NCBI RefSeq assembly: GCF_003719305.1
Contig: NZ_RARC01000005.1
Coordinates: 62,001-126,000, forward strand
DNA: 64,000 bases
Source of the DNA: Mycolicibacterium stellerae
Lineage (GTDB): Bacteria; Actinomycetota; Actinomycetes; Mycobacteriales; Mycobacteriaceae
Direction: 5' to 3'
This document shows positions 19,466 to 28,449 of this stretch, one piece after another; position 1 is the stretch's first letter, and every line of letters begins with the position of its first letter. The notes under the pieces were generated by a model that was not told where the DNA came from, made no database searches, and worked only from the letters and a program-made list of their open reading frames with translations. The position numbers were made by a program, and so were the translations under genes.

Positions 19466-19951
19466 GTGCCGCTGTCCGATCTGGTCCGCAACGTCGGCGA
19501 CGTGATGTCGCGGGCCGACTCGCTGTTCGGCACCGCTGACCCCGACGCGGCCGCGACGGCCGCCGACAAACTGACCGACGCCACCGACGTCATCCGGTCC
19601 GGGCAGGAACAAGCCGCATCGATGTCGGGCGACGCCAGCGCCAACTACGCCGACTTCGCGCAGGGCACCCGCGACGCCCTGGAGCACCTGTCCGGCGTCG
19701 AATCGGAGCTGGGCCGCCACCTCAAGGAGGCCGCGGACGCGGTGACATCGGCACATTCGGCGTCGCACTCCGCGCTCGACGTGGTGTCGTCGACGTCGGA
19801 TGCGCTCGAGCACCTGTCGGATACGCCCGCCACTGAATTGGCGGTCATCCGTGCACTGCGCGCTCAGGTCGGCCATGAGCTCGAGCTGATCCGCAGCCAC
19901 CAGGCTGTCGCCGAACAGTTGGGCGCCCATCTGCGCGGGCTCGGCTACTGA
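19466..19951 (+). CDS. Helical hypothetical protein, ESX-associated-like
   Basis: A 161-residue acidic, Ala- and Ser-rich protein predicted to be almost entirely helical (heptad-like stretches such as SALDVVSSTSDALEHLS). There is no signal peptide and no membrane span. Its composition and helical nature recall small ESX-associated proteins, and it sits next to a whiB6 homologue, but no WxG motif or other specific signature is seen. The GTG at 19466, 11 bases after the HTH gene, was chosen; an ATG at 19505 is possible. Co-transcription with the HTH gene is likely. Confidence 0.6.
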   Translation: MPLSDLVRNVGDVMSRADSLFGTADPDAAATAADKLTDATDVIRSGQEQAASMSGDASANYADFAQGTRDALEHLSGVESELGRHLKEAADAVTSAHSASHSALDVVSSTSDALEHLSDTPATELAVIRALRAQVGHELELIRSHQAVAEQLGAHLRGLGY

Positions 19952-20085
19952 GCACCCTCCGGCCCTAGGTCCAGTCGCCGAAGGAGTTGCGCCACCTGCC
20001 AATTGCGCGGTCGCTGACGATTTTGCGTAACTGGTGCGAAATACGGGTGACACGGGCCAGTAGCGCCATCGGCTTACTTTCAGGC

Positions 20086-21384
20086 ATGAAAAAGTTGGCG
20101 CACCCTGCATTGCAGATCGGCATCGCCGCAATAGGTGGGATCGTATTCGGCCTCCTGGTCGGTGACTGGGCCGCAAATCTGAAGTTCATCGGCGATCTGT
20201 TCATCCGACTGATCCAGATGTCGATCGTGCCGCTGGTGATGTCGTCGGTGATCGTGGCGACCGGGTCGATGTCGGGCACGGGCACCGGAAAGATCGCATT
20301 CCGCACATTCAAATGGATGATTGGCTTCTCGTTCGTCGCGGCCGTAACGGCCTGGGCGCTCAGCATTCTCATCCAGCCGGGTGCGGGCATGGTGTACACC
20401 CAAGAACTCGATCCCAGCCTGAAGGAATCGGCAGGAGAGGCGCTGGGCTGGCAGGACACGCTGCTCAATTTCGTGTCGACGAACATCTTCGACGCCATGT
20501 CGACAGCAACGATGGTGCCCATCATCGTCTTCTCGCTGCTGTTCGGTATCGCACTGCGCAGCCATATCAACAAGACCGGCGATTCCGGGGTACTCAGCTT
20601 TATCGATCAGATCCAGCAGATCGTGCTCACCATGATTCGCCTTGTGATGCTCATCGCCCCGATTGGCGTCTTCTGTCTGCTGGCCGCGCTCGCGGGCGAC
20701 GTCGGCTTCTCCGTCGTCACCACCGCGCTTAAGTACTTGGGCACAACGCTTCTCGGTGTCGTCATCATCTTCGCCCTGTTCGTGGTGGTTGTTTCGGTAC
20801 TCACCCGCTTGAGCCCGTGGAAGCTTCCGAACAAGCTCGCTGAGCAAACGGCGATTGCGATCACCACCACGAGTTCGGCGGTCACCTTCCCGACGGTGTT
20901 GAAGAACACCGTCGAAAAGGTGGGTGTCAGCCAGAAGGTCGCAAACTTCACGCTGTCGATCGGGTTGACGATGGGCTCGTATGGAGCCGTCCTCAACTAC
21001 ATGATCGTCGTCATGTTTCTCGCACAGGCCGGCGGCATCGACTTGAGTGTCGGCCAGATCGCCCTCGGTATGGGTCTGGCGATTCTGCTCAATATGGGCA
21101 CCATCACGGTGCCGGGCGGATTCCCGGTCGTCGCGATGTTCTTGGCGACCTCACTTGGCCTGCCGTTCGAGGCTGTCGGCCTGCTGATCGCCGTCGACTG
21201 GTTCGCAGGCATCTTCCGCACCTTCCTCAACGTCAACGGGGACACGTTCGTGGCGATGCTGGTGGCCAACGCCGACGACGAGATCGATCGCGATGTCTAC
21301 AACGGCACCAAGACGGTGACCGCCGAAGAGATCGACCTCGACGAGTACCGCGACGTGATGGCCCGTGCTGATCAAGCCGATTAG
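20086..21384 (+). CDS. Dicarboxylate/amino acid:cation symporter (DAACS family)
   Basis: A 432-residue glutamate/C4-dicarboxylate transporter of the DctA/GltP/GltT type. Eight helices with two re-entrant hairpins are expected. The hairpin motif appears as TTTSSAVTFPTVLKN where SSSTLP is usual, and NMGTITVPGG corresponds to the conserved NMDG region with changes. It probably takes up glutamate, aspartate or C4-dicarboxylates with Na+ or H+. The ATG at 20086 precedes KKLAHPALQIG, the first helix; upstream in-frame codons look non-coding. It stands alone between unrelated genes. Confidence 0.85.
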   Translation: MKKLAHPALQIGIAAIGGIVFGLLVGDWAANLKFIGDLFIRLIQMSIVPLVMSSVIVATGSMSGTGTGKIAFRTFKWMIGFSFVAAVTAWALSILIQPGAGMVYTQELDPSLKESAGEALGWQDTLLNFVSTNIFDAMSTATMVPIIVFSLLFGIALRSHINKTGDSGVLSFIDQIQQIVLTMIRLVMLIAPIGVFCLLAALAGDVGFSVVTTALKYLGTTLLGVVIIFALFVVVVSVLTRLSPWKLPNKLAEQTAIAITTTSSAVTFPTVLKNTVEKVGVSQKVANFTLSIGLTMGSYGAVLNYMIVVMFLAQAGGIDLSVGQIALGMGLAILLNMGTITVPGGFPVVAMFLATSLGLPFEAVGLLIAVDWFAGIFRTFLNVNGDTFVAMLVANADDEIDRDVYNGTKTVTAEEIDLDEYRDVMARADQAD

Positions 21385-21391
21385 GGCTCGG

Positions 21392-23431
21392 CTACCGAGT
21401 GCGGTCGGGGCGTAGGTCCAGCCGGCGGAGTAATTGCGCGTTGAGGGCGACAACCACCGTCGACGCCGACATCAACAGCGCACCGACCGACATCGGCATC
21501 ACGAACCCGACCGGCGCCAACACCCCGGCGGCCAGCGGCACCGAGATCAGGTTGTAACCCGCTGCCCACCAAAGGTTTTGCGCCATCTTGCGGTACGTCG
21601 CCTTCGACAAAGTGATCACCGACAGCACCGAGCGCGGGTCCGAGCTGGCCAGGATCACCCCCGCCGACGCGATCGCCACGTCGGTGCCGGCACCGATGGC
21701 GATGCCGACGTCGGCCTGTGCCAACGCCGGTGCGTCGTTGACCCCGTCGCCGACCATCGCCACTTTCAGGCCCTCAGCCTGCAGCTCGGCGACCTTGGCC
21801 GCCTTGTCCTGCGGCCGCACGCCCGCAAACACCCGATCGATGCCGAGCTCATCGGCGACCGCGCGCGCCACCGGCTCGGCGTCTCCGGTGATCATCACCA
21901 CCTCCACGCCCAACCGGTGCAGCGCGTCGACGGCCTGACGCGATTCCGGTCGCACTTCGTCGGCCAGCTTCAGCGCTCCCGCGACGGACCCGTCGAGCAG
22001 GACATGCAACACGATCGCGCCCTCGCTGTGCCACGCGGCGGCTTCTGGCAGCTCGATCTCCCCCGCCTGCTCCAACAACCGCGGTCCGCCGACGCGGATT
22101 TGGCGGCCGTCGACCGTCGCCGTCACCCCGACCGCGGGCGACGACGAAAAGTCCGAAGAGGCTGCCACCTTGACGTCTCTGGCCTTCGCCGCAGCCACGA
22201 TGGCGTGGGCCAGCGGATGCTCGGAGTCCGTCTCGGCGGCCGCCGCCAGTGCAAGTACCTCACCCTCGCCGTGCCCGTCCGTTGCGGCAACCGCCGTAAC
22301 GGTCGGCTCGCCCTTGGTCAGGGTGCCGGTCTTGTCGAACAGCACCGCGCCGACCGTTCGCATGCTCTCAAGCGCGAGCCGGTCCTTGATCAGCACACCC
22401 GCGCGGGCTGCACGTTCGGTGGCGATCGACACCACAAGCGGTATCGCCAGGCCGAGCGCGTGCGGGCACGCGATCACCAGCACGGTGATGGTGCGGATGA
22501 CCGCGTCCTCCGGCCTGCCGACCGCGCCCCACACCACCGCGGTGATGACGGCCGCACCCAGCGCGAACCAGAACAGCCAGGCCGCCGCGGTGTCCGCCAG
22601 CCGCTGTGCCCGCGACGACGAGTTCTGGGCCTCCGTCACCAGCCGCTGGATACCGGCCAGCGCGGTGTCGTCGCCGACAGCGGCGACCTTGATGCGCAGG
22701 CCGGAGTCCGTCGCGACGGTTCCCGCGACGACGTGGTCGCCGATACCGCGGCGCACCGGCACGGACTCGCCGGTGACCATCGACTCGTTGATGTCCGCTG
22801 CGCCGTCGACAATCTCGCCGTCGGCGGGCACGCTGCCGCCCGGACGCACGATCACCACGTCGCCAAGACGAAGATCCGATGGGGCGACAGTGACGATCTC
22901 GTCTCCCTCGACCCGTTCGGCCTCGTCGGGCAACAGTGCGGCAAGCGAGTCCAACGCCGAGCTGGTCTGCGCCAGCGAGCGCATCTCTATCCAGTGACCA
23001 AGCAGCATGATGACGATGAGCAGCGCCAGCTCCCACCAGAAGTCGAGCTGGTGGTCGAGCACGCCGAGGCTGGCGCCCCACGACGAAACGAATGCAACCG
23101 TGATCGCCAGACCGATCAGCAGCATCATTCCCGGTGTGCGGGAGCGGATCTCACTGACCGCACCGGTGAGGAAGGGCCTGCCGCCCCAGAGGTACATGAC
23201 GGTCCCGAGCACCGCTGAGACCCATTGAGAGCCGGGGAACCCCGGAACTGGATAGCCGAGAATCATCGCGAACATGCCCGACAGCGCCACCGTGGGGACG
23301 GCCAGCACGAGCATGATCCAGAACAGCCTGCGGAACTGCGCGACGTGATCGTGGTGACCGCCGTGCCTCGGTTGGCCGTGGCCTGCGTGATCTGCGTGGC
23401 TCCGATGCTGGGAGTGATCGACCTCGGTCAT
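21392..23431 (-). CDS. Copper-translocating P1B-type ATPase (CopB class, CPH)
   Basis: A 679-residue heavy-metal P-ATPase. The N-terminus (1-29) has nine His residues and replaces the usual MXCXXC domain. The transmembrane metal site is CPH (322-324), as in CopB/CtpB-like pumps. TGES (220-223), DKTGT (366-370, phosphorylated Asp), the HP motif (405-406) and GDGVNDAP are all intact. It should export Cu+ or Cu2+ using ATP. The ATG at 23429-23431 starts the His-rich tail; 10 bases upstream lies a RicR/CsoR-like palindrome, so copper induction is likely. Confidence 0.92.
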   Translation of the reverse strand: MTEVDHSQHRSHADHAGHGQPRHGGHHDHVAQFRRLFWIMLVLAVPTVALSGMFAMILGYPVPGFPGSQWVSAVLGTVMYLWGGRPFLTGAVSEIRSRTPGMMLLIGLAITVAFVSSWGASLGVLDHQLDFWWELALLIVIMLLGHWIEMRSLAQTSSALDSLAALLPDEAERVEGDEIVTVAPSDLRLGDVVIVRPGGSVPADGEIVDGAADINESMVTGESVPVRRGIGDHVVAGTVATDSGLRIKVAAVGDDTALAGIQRLVTEAQNSSSRAQRLADTAAAWLFWFALGAAVITAVVWGAVGRPEDAVIRTITVLVIACPHALGLAIPLVVSIATERAARAGVLIKDRLALESMRTVGAVLFDKTGTLTKGEPTVTAVAATDGHGEGEVLALAAAAETDSEHPLAHAIVAAAKARDVKVAASSDFSSSPAVGVTATVDGRQIRVGGPRLLEQAGEIELPEAAAWHSEGAIVLHVLLDGSVAGALKLADEVRPESRQAVDALHRLGVEVVMITGDAEPVARAVADELGIDRVFAGVRPQDKAAKVAELQAEGLKVAMVGDGVNDAPALAQADVGIAIGAGTDVAIASAGVILASSDPRSVLSVITLSKATYRKMAQNLWWAAGYNLISVPLAAGVLAPVGFVMPMSVGALLMSASTVVVALNAQLLRRLDLRPDRTR

Positions 23432-23440
23432 GCGGGTCAC

Positions 23441-23458
23441 TATACCCCGTGGGGGTAT
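23441..23458. promoter_or_regulatory. RicR/CsoR-like copper operator
   Basis: The palindrome TATACCCCGTGGGGGTAT contains TACCC-N5-GGGTA, the arrangement reported for mycobacterial RicR sites and close to CsoR operators. It lies between the copper ATPase (start 23431, leftward) and the ClC gene (start 23484, rightward), so a copper-responsive CsoR-family repressor could control both. No csoR or ricR gene is in the window. Confidence 0.7.
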
Positions 23459-23483
23459 CTGGGCCGGTAAAGTTCGTCGCCTT

Positions 23484-24821
23484 ATGACGGCGCCGACGGC
23501 GGGACCCCTCCAGCCCGACGAATCCATGCGCGGCTCGGTCCGCATCTGCCTGACCGCGTTGGTCGCGGGCGTCGTGATCGGCTTCGTCGGCGGCGTGTTC
23601 CGCTGGTGTCTGCAAACCGCCGATCGCCTGCGCATCGACTTCGTCGACTGGGCACATCAGCTGCCAGGACCGGGCTGGCTGGTCCCCATCGCCGCCGCCG
23701 CGGTCGGCGCCACCCTCGCCGCCCTCATCGTCCGGTGGGAGCCGCTGGCCGCGGGCAGCGGGATCCAGCATGTCGAAGCGGTCTTTCTGGGTGAGGCCAA
23801 GCCACCGCTGATCCGACTGCTTCCGGCGAAGTTCGTCGGAGGCGTGTTGAGTATCGGATCGGGCCTCGTGTTGGGCCGCGAGGGGCCGACGGTACACATG
23901 GGTGCGGCGATCGGCACCGAAGCTGCCCGGCGCGCCCGGCTACCCGATTCCGAGGTCAGGATGATGCAGACGGCGCTGGGCGGCGCAGGCCTTGCGGTGG
24001 CGTTCAACGCGCCGATCGGCGGCACGCTGTTCACCCTCGAGGAGGTGACGAAGTCCTTCCGGGTGAAAACGGTTCTGGCGACCCTCATTTCGTGTGCTGC
24101 CGGTGTCGCGTGCTCCCGGCTGGTGTTGGGAAACCATGCGGACTTTCAGGTCGAACCCATGGACGCTCCCGCCCTGGCGTGGTTGCCCCTCTTCATCGCC
24201 TTCGGGCTCCTGACCGGATGTCTGGGTGCCGCGTACAACGGGTTGACGTTGTGGTTCCTCGACCACGTCGGTGCCATCCGCCGCGTCCCCAGCCTGGCGA
24301 AGGCCGCCATCATCGGAGCGATCGTCGGGCTCGCGATGTTCGTTTACCCGCTCTCTGTTGGCGGCGGCGAGGACCTGACGCAGCGGATCCTTGGCGGGCA
24401 GAACCTCGTCTTATCCGTCGTCATCGGGATCCTTGCGGTGCGGTTCGTCGCGGGCCCGCTGTCGTACTCGGCGGCGGTGCCGGGCGGGCTGTTCGCACCG
24501 CTGCTTGCCGTGGGTGCGCTGTGGGGACTCGTGTTCACCGGATGCTTCAACGCCGTGTGGCCCGACGACGCATCGCAATTGGCCATTCCGATGGCGCTCG
24601 TCGGGATGGCGGCGTTCTTCGGGGCCACCGTGCGCGCACCGGTGACCGGGATGGTCGTCGTCACAGAGATGACGGCCACCACCGCGACCCTGGTGCCGAT
24701 GATGGCCGCAACCGCTGCCGCCGTGCTCGTCGCCTACCTCGTGGGATCGCCGCCGATCTATGAGAGCCTTCGCGAGCGGATGCCCGATGAAGAGTCCATC
24801 GAGCGACGCGGAAACGGTTAG
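23484..24821 (+). CDS. ClC-family chloride channel/antiporter
   Basis: A 445-residue ClC protein with about 16-18 membrane segments. The selectivity motifs are GSGIQHVE (91-98; usually GSGIPxVE), [10 protein letters not shown] (131-140) and GGLFAP (GxFxP type). Glu133 in GREGP is the gating glutamate, so Cl-/H+ exchange or gated Cl- flux is expected. There are no CBS domains. The Pro-to-Gln change in the first motif is unusual. The ATG at 23484 was chosen because the region before it is the divergent promoter. Confidence 0.9.
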   Translation: MTAPTAGPLQPDESMRGSVRICLTALVAGVVIGFVGGVFRWCLQTADRLRIDFVDWAHQLPGPGWLVPIAAAAVGATLAALIVRWEPLAAGSGIQHVEAVFLGEAKPPLIRLLPAKFVGGVLSIGSGLVLGREGPTVHMGAAIGTEAARRARLPDSEVRMMQTALGGAGLAVAFNAPIGGTLFTLEEVTKSFRVKTVLATLISCAAGVACSRLVLGNHADFQVEPMDAPALAWLPLFIAFGLLTGCLGAAYNGLTLWFLDHVGAIRRVPSLAKAAIIGAIVGLAMFVYPLSVGGGEDLTQRILGGQNLVLSVVIGILAVRFVAGPLSYSAAVPGGLFAPLLAVGALWGLVFTGCFNAVWPDDASQLAIPMALVGMAAFFGATVRAPVTGMVVVTEMTATTATLVPMMAATAAAVLVAYLVGSPPIYESLRERMPDEESIERRGNG

Positions 24822-24898
24822 CAAAGCAACATTTCGGTCCAGGCACAATTGCGCAACGCTTGCCTCAATTGCCGAATTCGCGTGCAACTCTCACAAGC

Positions 24899-25681
24899 AT
24901 GACTCCACCCACGATGCTGCATCGTTTGACGGCAGAGTTCATCGGGACCTTCTGGCTGGTCCTCGGCGGCTGCGGCAGCGCGGTGTTCGCAGCGAAGTTC
25001 GCATCGGCGGACGGCGTGTCGCTGGGCATCGGGTTTCTCGGTGTCGCACTGGCATTCGGCTTGACGGTCCTCACCGGCGTCTACGCCTTCGGCACCATCT
25101 CCGGCGGCCACTTCAACCCTGCCGTGACCCTTGGTGCCGCCTTCGCGCGGCGCGTTGAGTGGAAGGCGGTACCAGGCTACTGGGTCGTGCAGGTACTCGG
25201 CGGCCTGGTCGCAGGCCTGGTGATCCTGTTGATAGCCAACGGAAAAGAGGGCTTCGACCCGGTCGGCAACATGGCCGCCAACGGCTACGGCGCACATTCG
25301 CCTGGCGGTTACTCGCTGCTGGCCGTCGCGCTCACCGAGATCATCCTGACGGGGGTGTTCCTCCTCGTCATCCTCGGCTCGACAGACGACCGAGCACCGG
25401 CGTCAAAAGGCTTCGCGGGCTTGTCGATCGGGCTGACCCTGACGCTGATTCACCTGATCTCGATCCCCATCTCGAACACATCGGTCAACCCGGCACGTTC
25501 CACCGGCGTCGCATTCTTCAACGGCGACGGCGCACCCGCGCAGCTGTGGATCTTCTGGCTCGCACCGCTGATCGGCGCCGCGATCGCCGGTTTCGCGTAC
25601 CCCTACCTGTTCGGCGGGAGTTCCGAACTCGCCGACCAGCCGGTGCGAGATGACGCTCTGGAAGAACCCGGCACTACTTGA
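24899..25681 (+). CDS. aqpZ: Aquaporin Z-like water channel
   Basis: A 260-residue MIP-family channel with six helices and two NPA boxes (73-75 and 197-199). Arg200 after the second NPA, His185 in LIHLISIP and Thr194 fit the aromatic/arginine filter of water-selective AqpZ proteins, not glycerol facilitators. It probably serves osmotic adjustment. The ATG at 24899 is used; the 77 bases before it hold no other gene. Its stop overlaps the end of the converging dps gene by eight bases. Confidence 0.9.
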   Translation: MTPPTMLHRLTAEFIGTFWLVLGGCGSAVFAAKFASADGVSLGIGFLGVALAFGLTVLTGVYAFGTISGGHFNPAVTLGAAFARRVEWKAVPGYWVVQVLGGLVAGLVILLIANGKEGFDPVGNMAANGYGAHSPGGYSLLAVALTEIILTGVFLLVILGSTDDRAPASKGFAGLSIGLTLTLIHLISIPISNTSVNPARSTGVAFFNGDGAPAQLWIFWLAPLIGAAIAGFAYPYLFGGSSELADQPVRDDALEEPGTT

Positions 25682-26231
25682 CCGGTGCCTTCTTCTTGGC
25701 GCGGCTGGCGGCGGCCTTCTCGGTCTTGGCGCCGTCGTTGGCCAGCTGACCACCTGAGTTCTCCAGGTGTGCGCGGACGAACCACTGGAACTTCTCCAGC
25801 TCCGCCGAATGCCCGATGAGCATGTCCTCGGTGACCGGGTCGAGGTCGCCCACCCGCTCGATACTCTTGCGGGTGTCCTCGATGACACCGGTGTAGACGA
25901 GATCGAGCGCGGCTAGGTGTGCCTGCACGGTGTCACGCTCGACAGAGTAGTCGTCCCAGGTGCGGTCCTTGATGATCGCGCCAGGGGTGCCGAGCGGAGA
26001 CTTTCCAAGCGTCGCGATGCGCTCTGCGACCTCGTCGGCGTAGCCACGGACCAGCTCGACCTGTGGGTCGATCATCTCGTGGACTCCGATGAAGTTGGGT
26101 CCGACCACGTTCCAGTGCACATGCTTCAACGTCAGGTGCAGGTCGTTGTACCGGCTCAGTGCCTTCTGCAGCAGGTCGGCTACTTCGCCGCCCTCCTTGT
26201 TCGACATGCCGGGGACTGTGAATTGAGTCAT
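25674..26231 (-). CDS. dps: Dps DNA-protection/iron-storage protein
   Basis: A 185-residue Dps of the M. smegmatis Dps1 type. The ferroxidase residues lie in [19 protein letters not shown] and [12 protein letters not shown]. The C-terminal tail is Lys/Arg/Ala-rich ([10 protein letters not shown]), as in the tail that binds DNA and stabilises the dodecamer in that species. It oxidises Fe2+ with H2O2, stores iron and compacts DNA in stationary phase. The ATG at 26229-26231 follows AAGGAG by seven bases. A SigF-like promoter is visible upstream. Confidence 0.95.
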   Translation of the reverse strand: MTQFTVPGMSNKEGGEVADLLQKALSRYNDLHLTLKHVHWNVVGPNFIGVHEMIDPQVELVRGYADEVAERIATLGKSPLGTPGAIIKDRTWDDYSVERDTVQAHLAALDLVYTGVIEDTRKSIERVGDLDPVTEDMLIGHSAELEKFQWFVRAHLENSGGQLANDGAKTEKAAASRAKKKAPVK

Positions 26232-26266
26232 CAATAGCTCCTTCGATTTTCGCGTCGTCACAAGGC

Positions 26267-26292
26267 CTACCCGTGGCATACACGGGCTAATC
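26267..26292 (-). promoter_or_regulatory. SigF-like promoter candidate of dps
   Basis: On the minus strand GATT (26289-26292) and GGGTAG (26267-26272) are 16 bases apart, near the SigF consensus GTTT-N(14-16)-GGGTAT. This places transcription about 30 bases before the dps ATG. The M. smegmatis dps gene is reported to use stress sigma factors. The match is partial. Confidence 0.4.
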
Positions 26293-26299
26293 ACCTACG

Positions 26300-27220
26300 T
26301 CAGATCGCGCGCAGGTCCGGGATGGCCTGCCGGGCCCCGAACCGTGGGTTGCGGGCCAGCCCGCTGGCCTCGAGAAGTCGCACCGCCCGGTGCCGGTGCG
26401 GACGCACCGGGGCGAGCAACTTGACCATCGCGTCGTCATCGATGGGGCGGCCGAGCAGGGTCCAGCCGACCACCTTGGCCAGGTGATAGTCACCGACCGA
26501 CAGCGCGTCCGCGTCGCCGAACGCGCGCTGCGCCGTCTCGGCCGCCGTCCACACGCCGACACCGGGCAGCGACATCAGCGCCTCCCTTGCCTGTTCCGCA
26601 GGGCGGGTGACGAGCCGCTCGAGGGAATCGGCCCGCTGCGCACAGCCGACAAGGGTCCGAGCCCGGCCCGGATCGACGTTGGCGAGGTGGAACTCCCACG
26701 ACGGAACGCGGCGCCACACGTCTGCGGGCGGCGGTACGCGCATACCCGCTGGTGCCGGACCTGGCGCGGGTGATCCGAACTTCGTGACCAACAACCGCCA
26801 GGCCCGAAAAGCGTCCTTTCCCGCCACCCGCTGCTCGATCACGGCCGGGATCAGCGACTCCAGCACTCGTCCCGTGCGGCCCAGCCGCAGATGCGGCACC
26901 CGGCGATGGGCCTCGGCGATGGTCGGTTCAACGGGCGAGAACCCGCTCGCGTCGTCGTCGGCACCCAGCAGGGCGGCACATCCGTCGGCGAATTCCGCTG
27001 CGCCGCCTCCCCACGCTTCGCACGCGACGGCGCGTGGACCCGACCGGCTGATCCGCATCGTCACCGGTCCGGTCCGCATCAGGGTGGTCCGCCAGATGGC
27101 GCCGTCGGCCGCGGTCACATAACACGGGTCGCCGCCGCCACGGCGCAACGGTGACAGCGTGTACCCCGGGCTCGCAGGCCCCGGAAACTCCACGATGCAC
27201 TCGACCGCGTTCTCAGACAT
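26300..27220 (-). CDS. DNA-3-methyladenine glycosylase (AlkA/HhH-GPD type)
   Basis: A 306-residue base-excision repair glycosylase. The helix-hairpin-helix is LPGVGVWTAAETAQRAFGDA, and the catalytic Asp follows in LSVGDYHLAKVVG. No [4Fe-4S] cysteines are present, consistent with the AlkA branch. It would remove 3-alkyladenine and related lesions. The N-terminal third is a divergent AlkA_N-like domain. The ATG at 27218-27220 was chosen over one 22 codons upstream because the longer form would run into the crt promoter region. Confidence 0.83.
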   Translation of the reverse strand: MSENAVECIVEFPGPASPGYTLSPLRRGGGDPCYVTAADGAIWRTTLMRTGPVTMRISRSGPRAVACEAWGGGAAEFADGCAALLGADDDASGFSPVEPTIAEAHRRVPHLRLGRTGRVLESLIPAVIEQRVAGKDAFRAWRLLVTKFGSPAPGPAPAGMRVPPPADVWRRVPSWEFHLANVDPGRARTLVGCAQRADSLERLVTRPAEQAREALMSLPGVGVWTAAETAQRAFGDADALSVGDYHLAKVVGWTLLGRPIDDDAMVKLLAPVRPHRHRAVRLLEASGLARNPRFGARQAIPDLRAI

Positions 27221-27247
27221 TGGTGACGTAATAGTGACATCAGGTCG

Positions 27248-27273
27248 GGTTCGGCCGCCTTCGCTGGGGGTAT
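27248..27273 (+). promoter_or_regulatory. SigF-type promoter of the carotenoid operon
   Basis: GGTT (27248-27251) and GGGTAT (27268-27273) are separated by 16 bases, which fits the mycobacterial SigF consensus (GTTT-N14-16-GGGTAT) very well. Transcription would begin about 45 bases before the crtE start. SigF dependence of carotenoid synthesis is established in M. smegmatis. Confidence 0.65.
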
Positions 27274-27324
27274 GGGCAGAACGCAAATAGGCTGACGACT
27301 CCGCCGGTCTGGAAAGGGGGCAGG

Positions 27325-28449
27325 TTGGGGGTCGACGGACGACTGTTTGCGCCTGCGCTGCATTCCGCGCCGATGGTGGCCTGCCAGGACGGCCAGTTCG
27401 ACACCTGGCGGAGCAACGTGCGCAAGGCGGTGCTCGATTCGGTCGACGAATTCGTCACCAACAGGTGCACGCGTGACCTCCGCGGTGCCGGAGCCGACGT
27501 CGCGGCCGACGTGTTGGTCGGATTCATCGGCTCGGGGAAATGCCTGCGCTCGACGTTCATGTTCCTGGGCTGGTTGTGCGGCGCTGCGCCCTCCCACGCT
27601 GCGCTGCGCGCCGCCGCGAGCCTCGAACTGCTGCACGCGTTCGCGCTGCTGCAGGACGACGTCATGGACGGTTCGCGGTTGCGGCGTGGCCGTCCGTCGG
27701 CCCACGTGCAGTTCGCCGACTGGCACCGCGACCGCGGGTTGTCCGGGTCGCCGGAGCGCTTCGGCGAATCGGCGGCGGTGCTGCTCGGCGACCTGTGCCT
27801 GGTCTGGGCCGAGCAGATGCTGCGGAACAGCGGCCTTGACCCAAGCGCGCTTGGCAGAGCCTGGCCTCGATACGACGAGATGCGCACCGAATTGGCCGTC
27901 GGACAATTTGCCGACTTGGTCAACGATGTCGGCTGCCTGCCTACGCTGGATGAGGTGCTGGAGGTGGCGCGACGTAAGTCGGGCAATTACACGGTCCGCC
28001 GGCCGCTGGAGATCGGCGCGGCGATGGCGGGCTGCCCGGCCCAGCTGCTGAGCCGGCTGGGCCGCTACGGCGATGCGGTGGGCGAGGCATTCCAGCTGCG
28101 CGACGATCTGCTCGGCATCTTCGGCTCACCGGCGAGCACGGGTAAGCCCGTCGGTGCCGACCTCACCGAGCACAAGGCGACAAGTGTGGTCGTCGCCGCC
28201 CATTCCATGGCCGACCCGACGCTGCGGCGTCAGCTGAACGAGTTGATGGGCACCGCTCAGCTGGACGAGGCGGACGTCGAACGGTGGCGCAGCCTGATCG
28301 CCGCGACCGGCGCCGAGCAGCAGATCGAGGAGATGATCGCCGATCGGCTGCGCCGTGCCTCGGACTGGATCGACGAGAGCCGGCTCGATGACGCGGTGCG
28401 TTCGGCGCTGCTGCGCATGGCGTCGGTCTGCACCGAGAGGGCGTCGTGA
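27325..28449 (+). CDS. crtE: Geranylgeranyl diphosphate synthase
   Basis: A 374-residue trans-prenyltransferase. The first Asp-rich motif is DDVMD (111-115). The second begins RDDLLG (259-264), with Gly in the last position, as is usual in actinobacterial GGPP synthases. The Lys in RRKSGNYT (218) binds diphosphate. It makes the C20 precursor of phytoene. The start is a TTG at 27325, chosen for the AAAGGGGG just upstream; an ATG at 27373 is the alternative. It is the first gene of an eight-gene operon and overlaps crtI by one base. Confidence 0.9.
   Translation: MGVDGRLFAPALHSAPMVACQDGQFDTWRSNVRKAVLDSVDEFVTNRCTRDLRGAGADVAADVLVGFIGSGKCLRSTFMFLGWLCGAAPSHAALRAAASLELLHAFALLQDDVMDGSRLRRGRPSAHVQFADWHRDRGLSGSPERFGESAAVLLGDLCLVWAEQMLRNSGLDPSALGRAWPRYDEMRTELAVGQFADLVNDVGCLPTLDEVLEVARRKSGNYTVRRPLEIGAAMAGCPAQLLSRLGRYGDAVGEAFQLRDDLLGIFGSPASTGKPVGADLTEHKATSVVVAAHSMADPTLRRQLNELMGTAQLDEADVERWRSLIAATGAEQQIEEMIADRLRRASDWIDESRLDDAVRSALLRMASVCTERAS

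Noticed and set aside
20086..21384. Symporter as part of the whiB6 operon
   Set aside because: It lies 134 bases after the helical protein gene and has no functional link; separate transcription is simpler.
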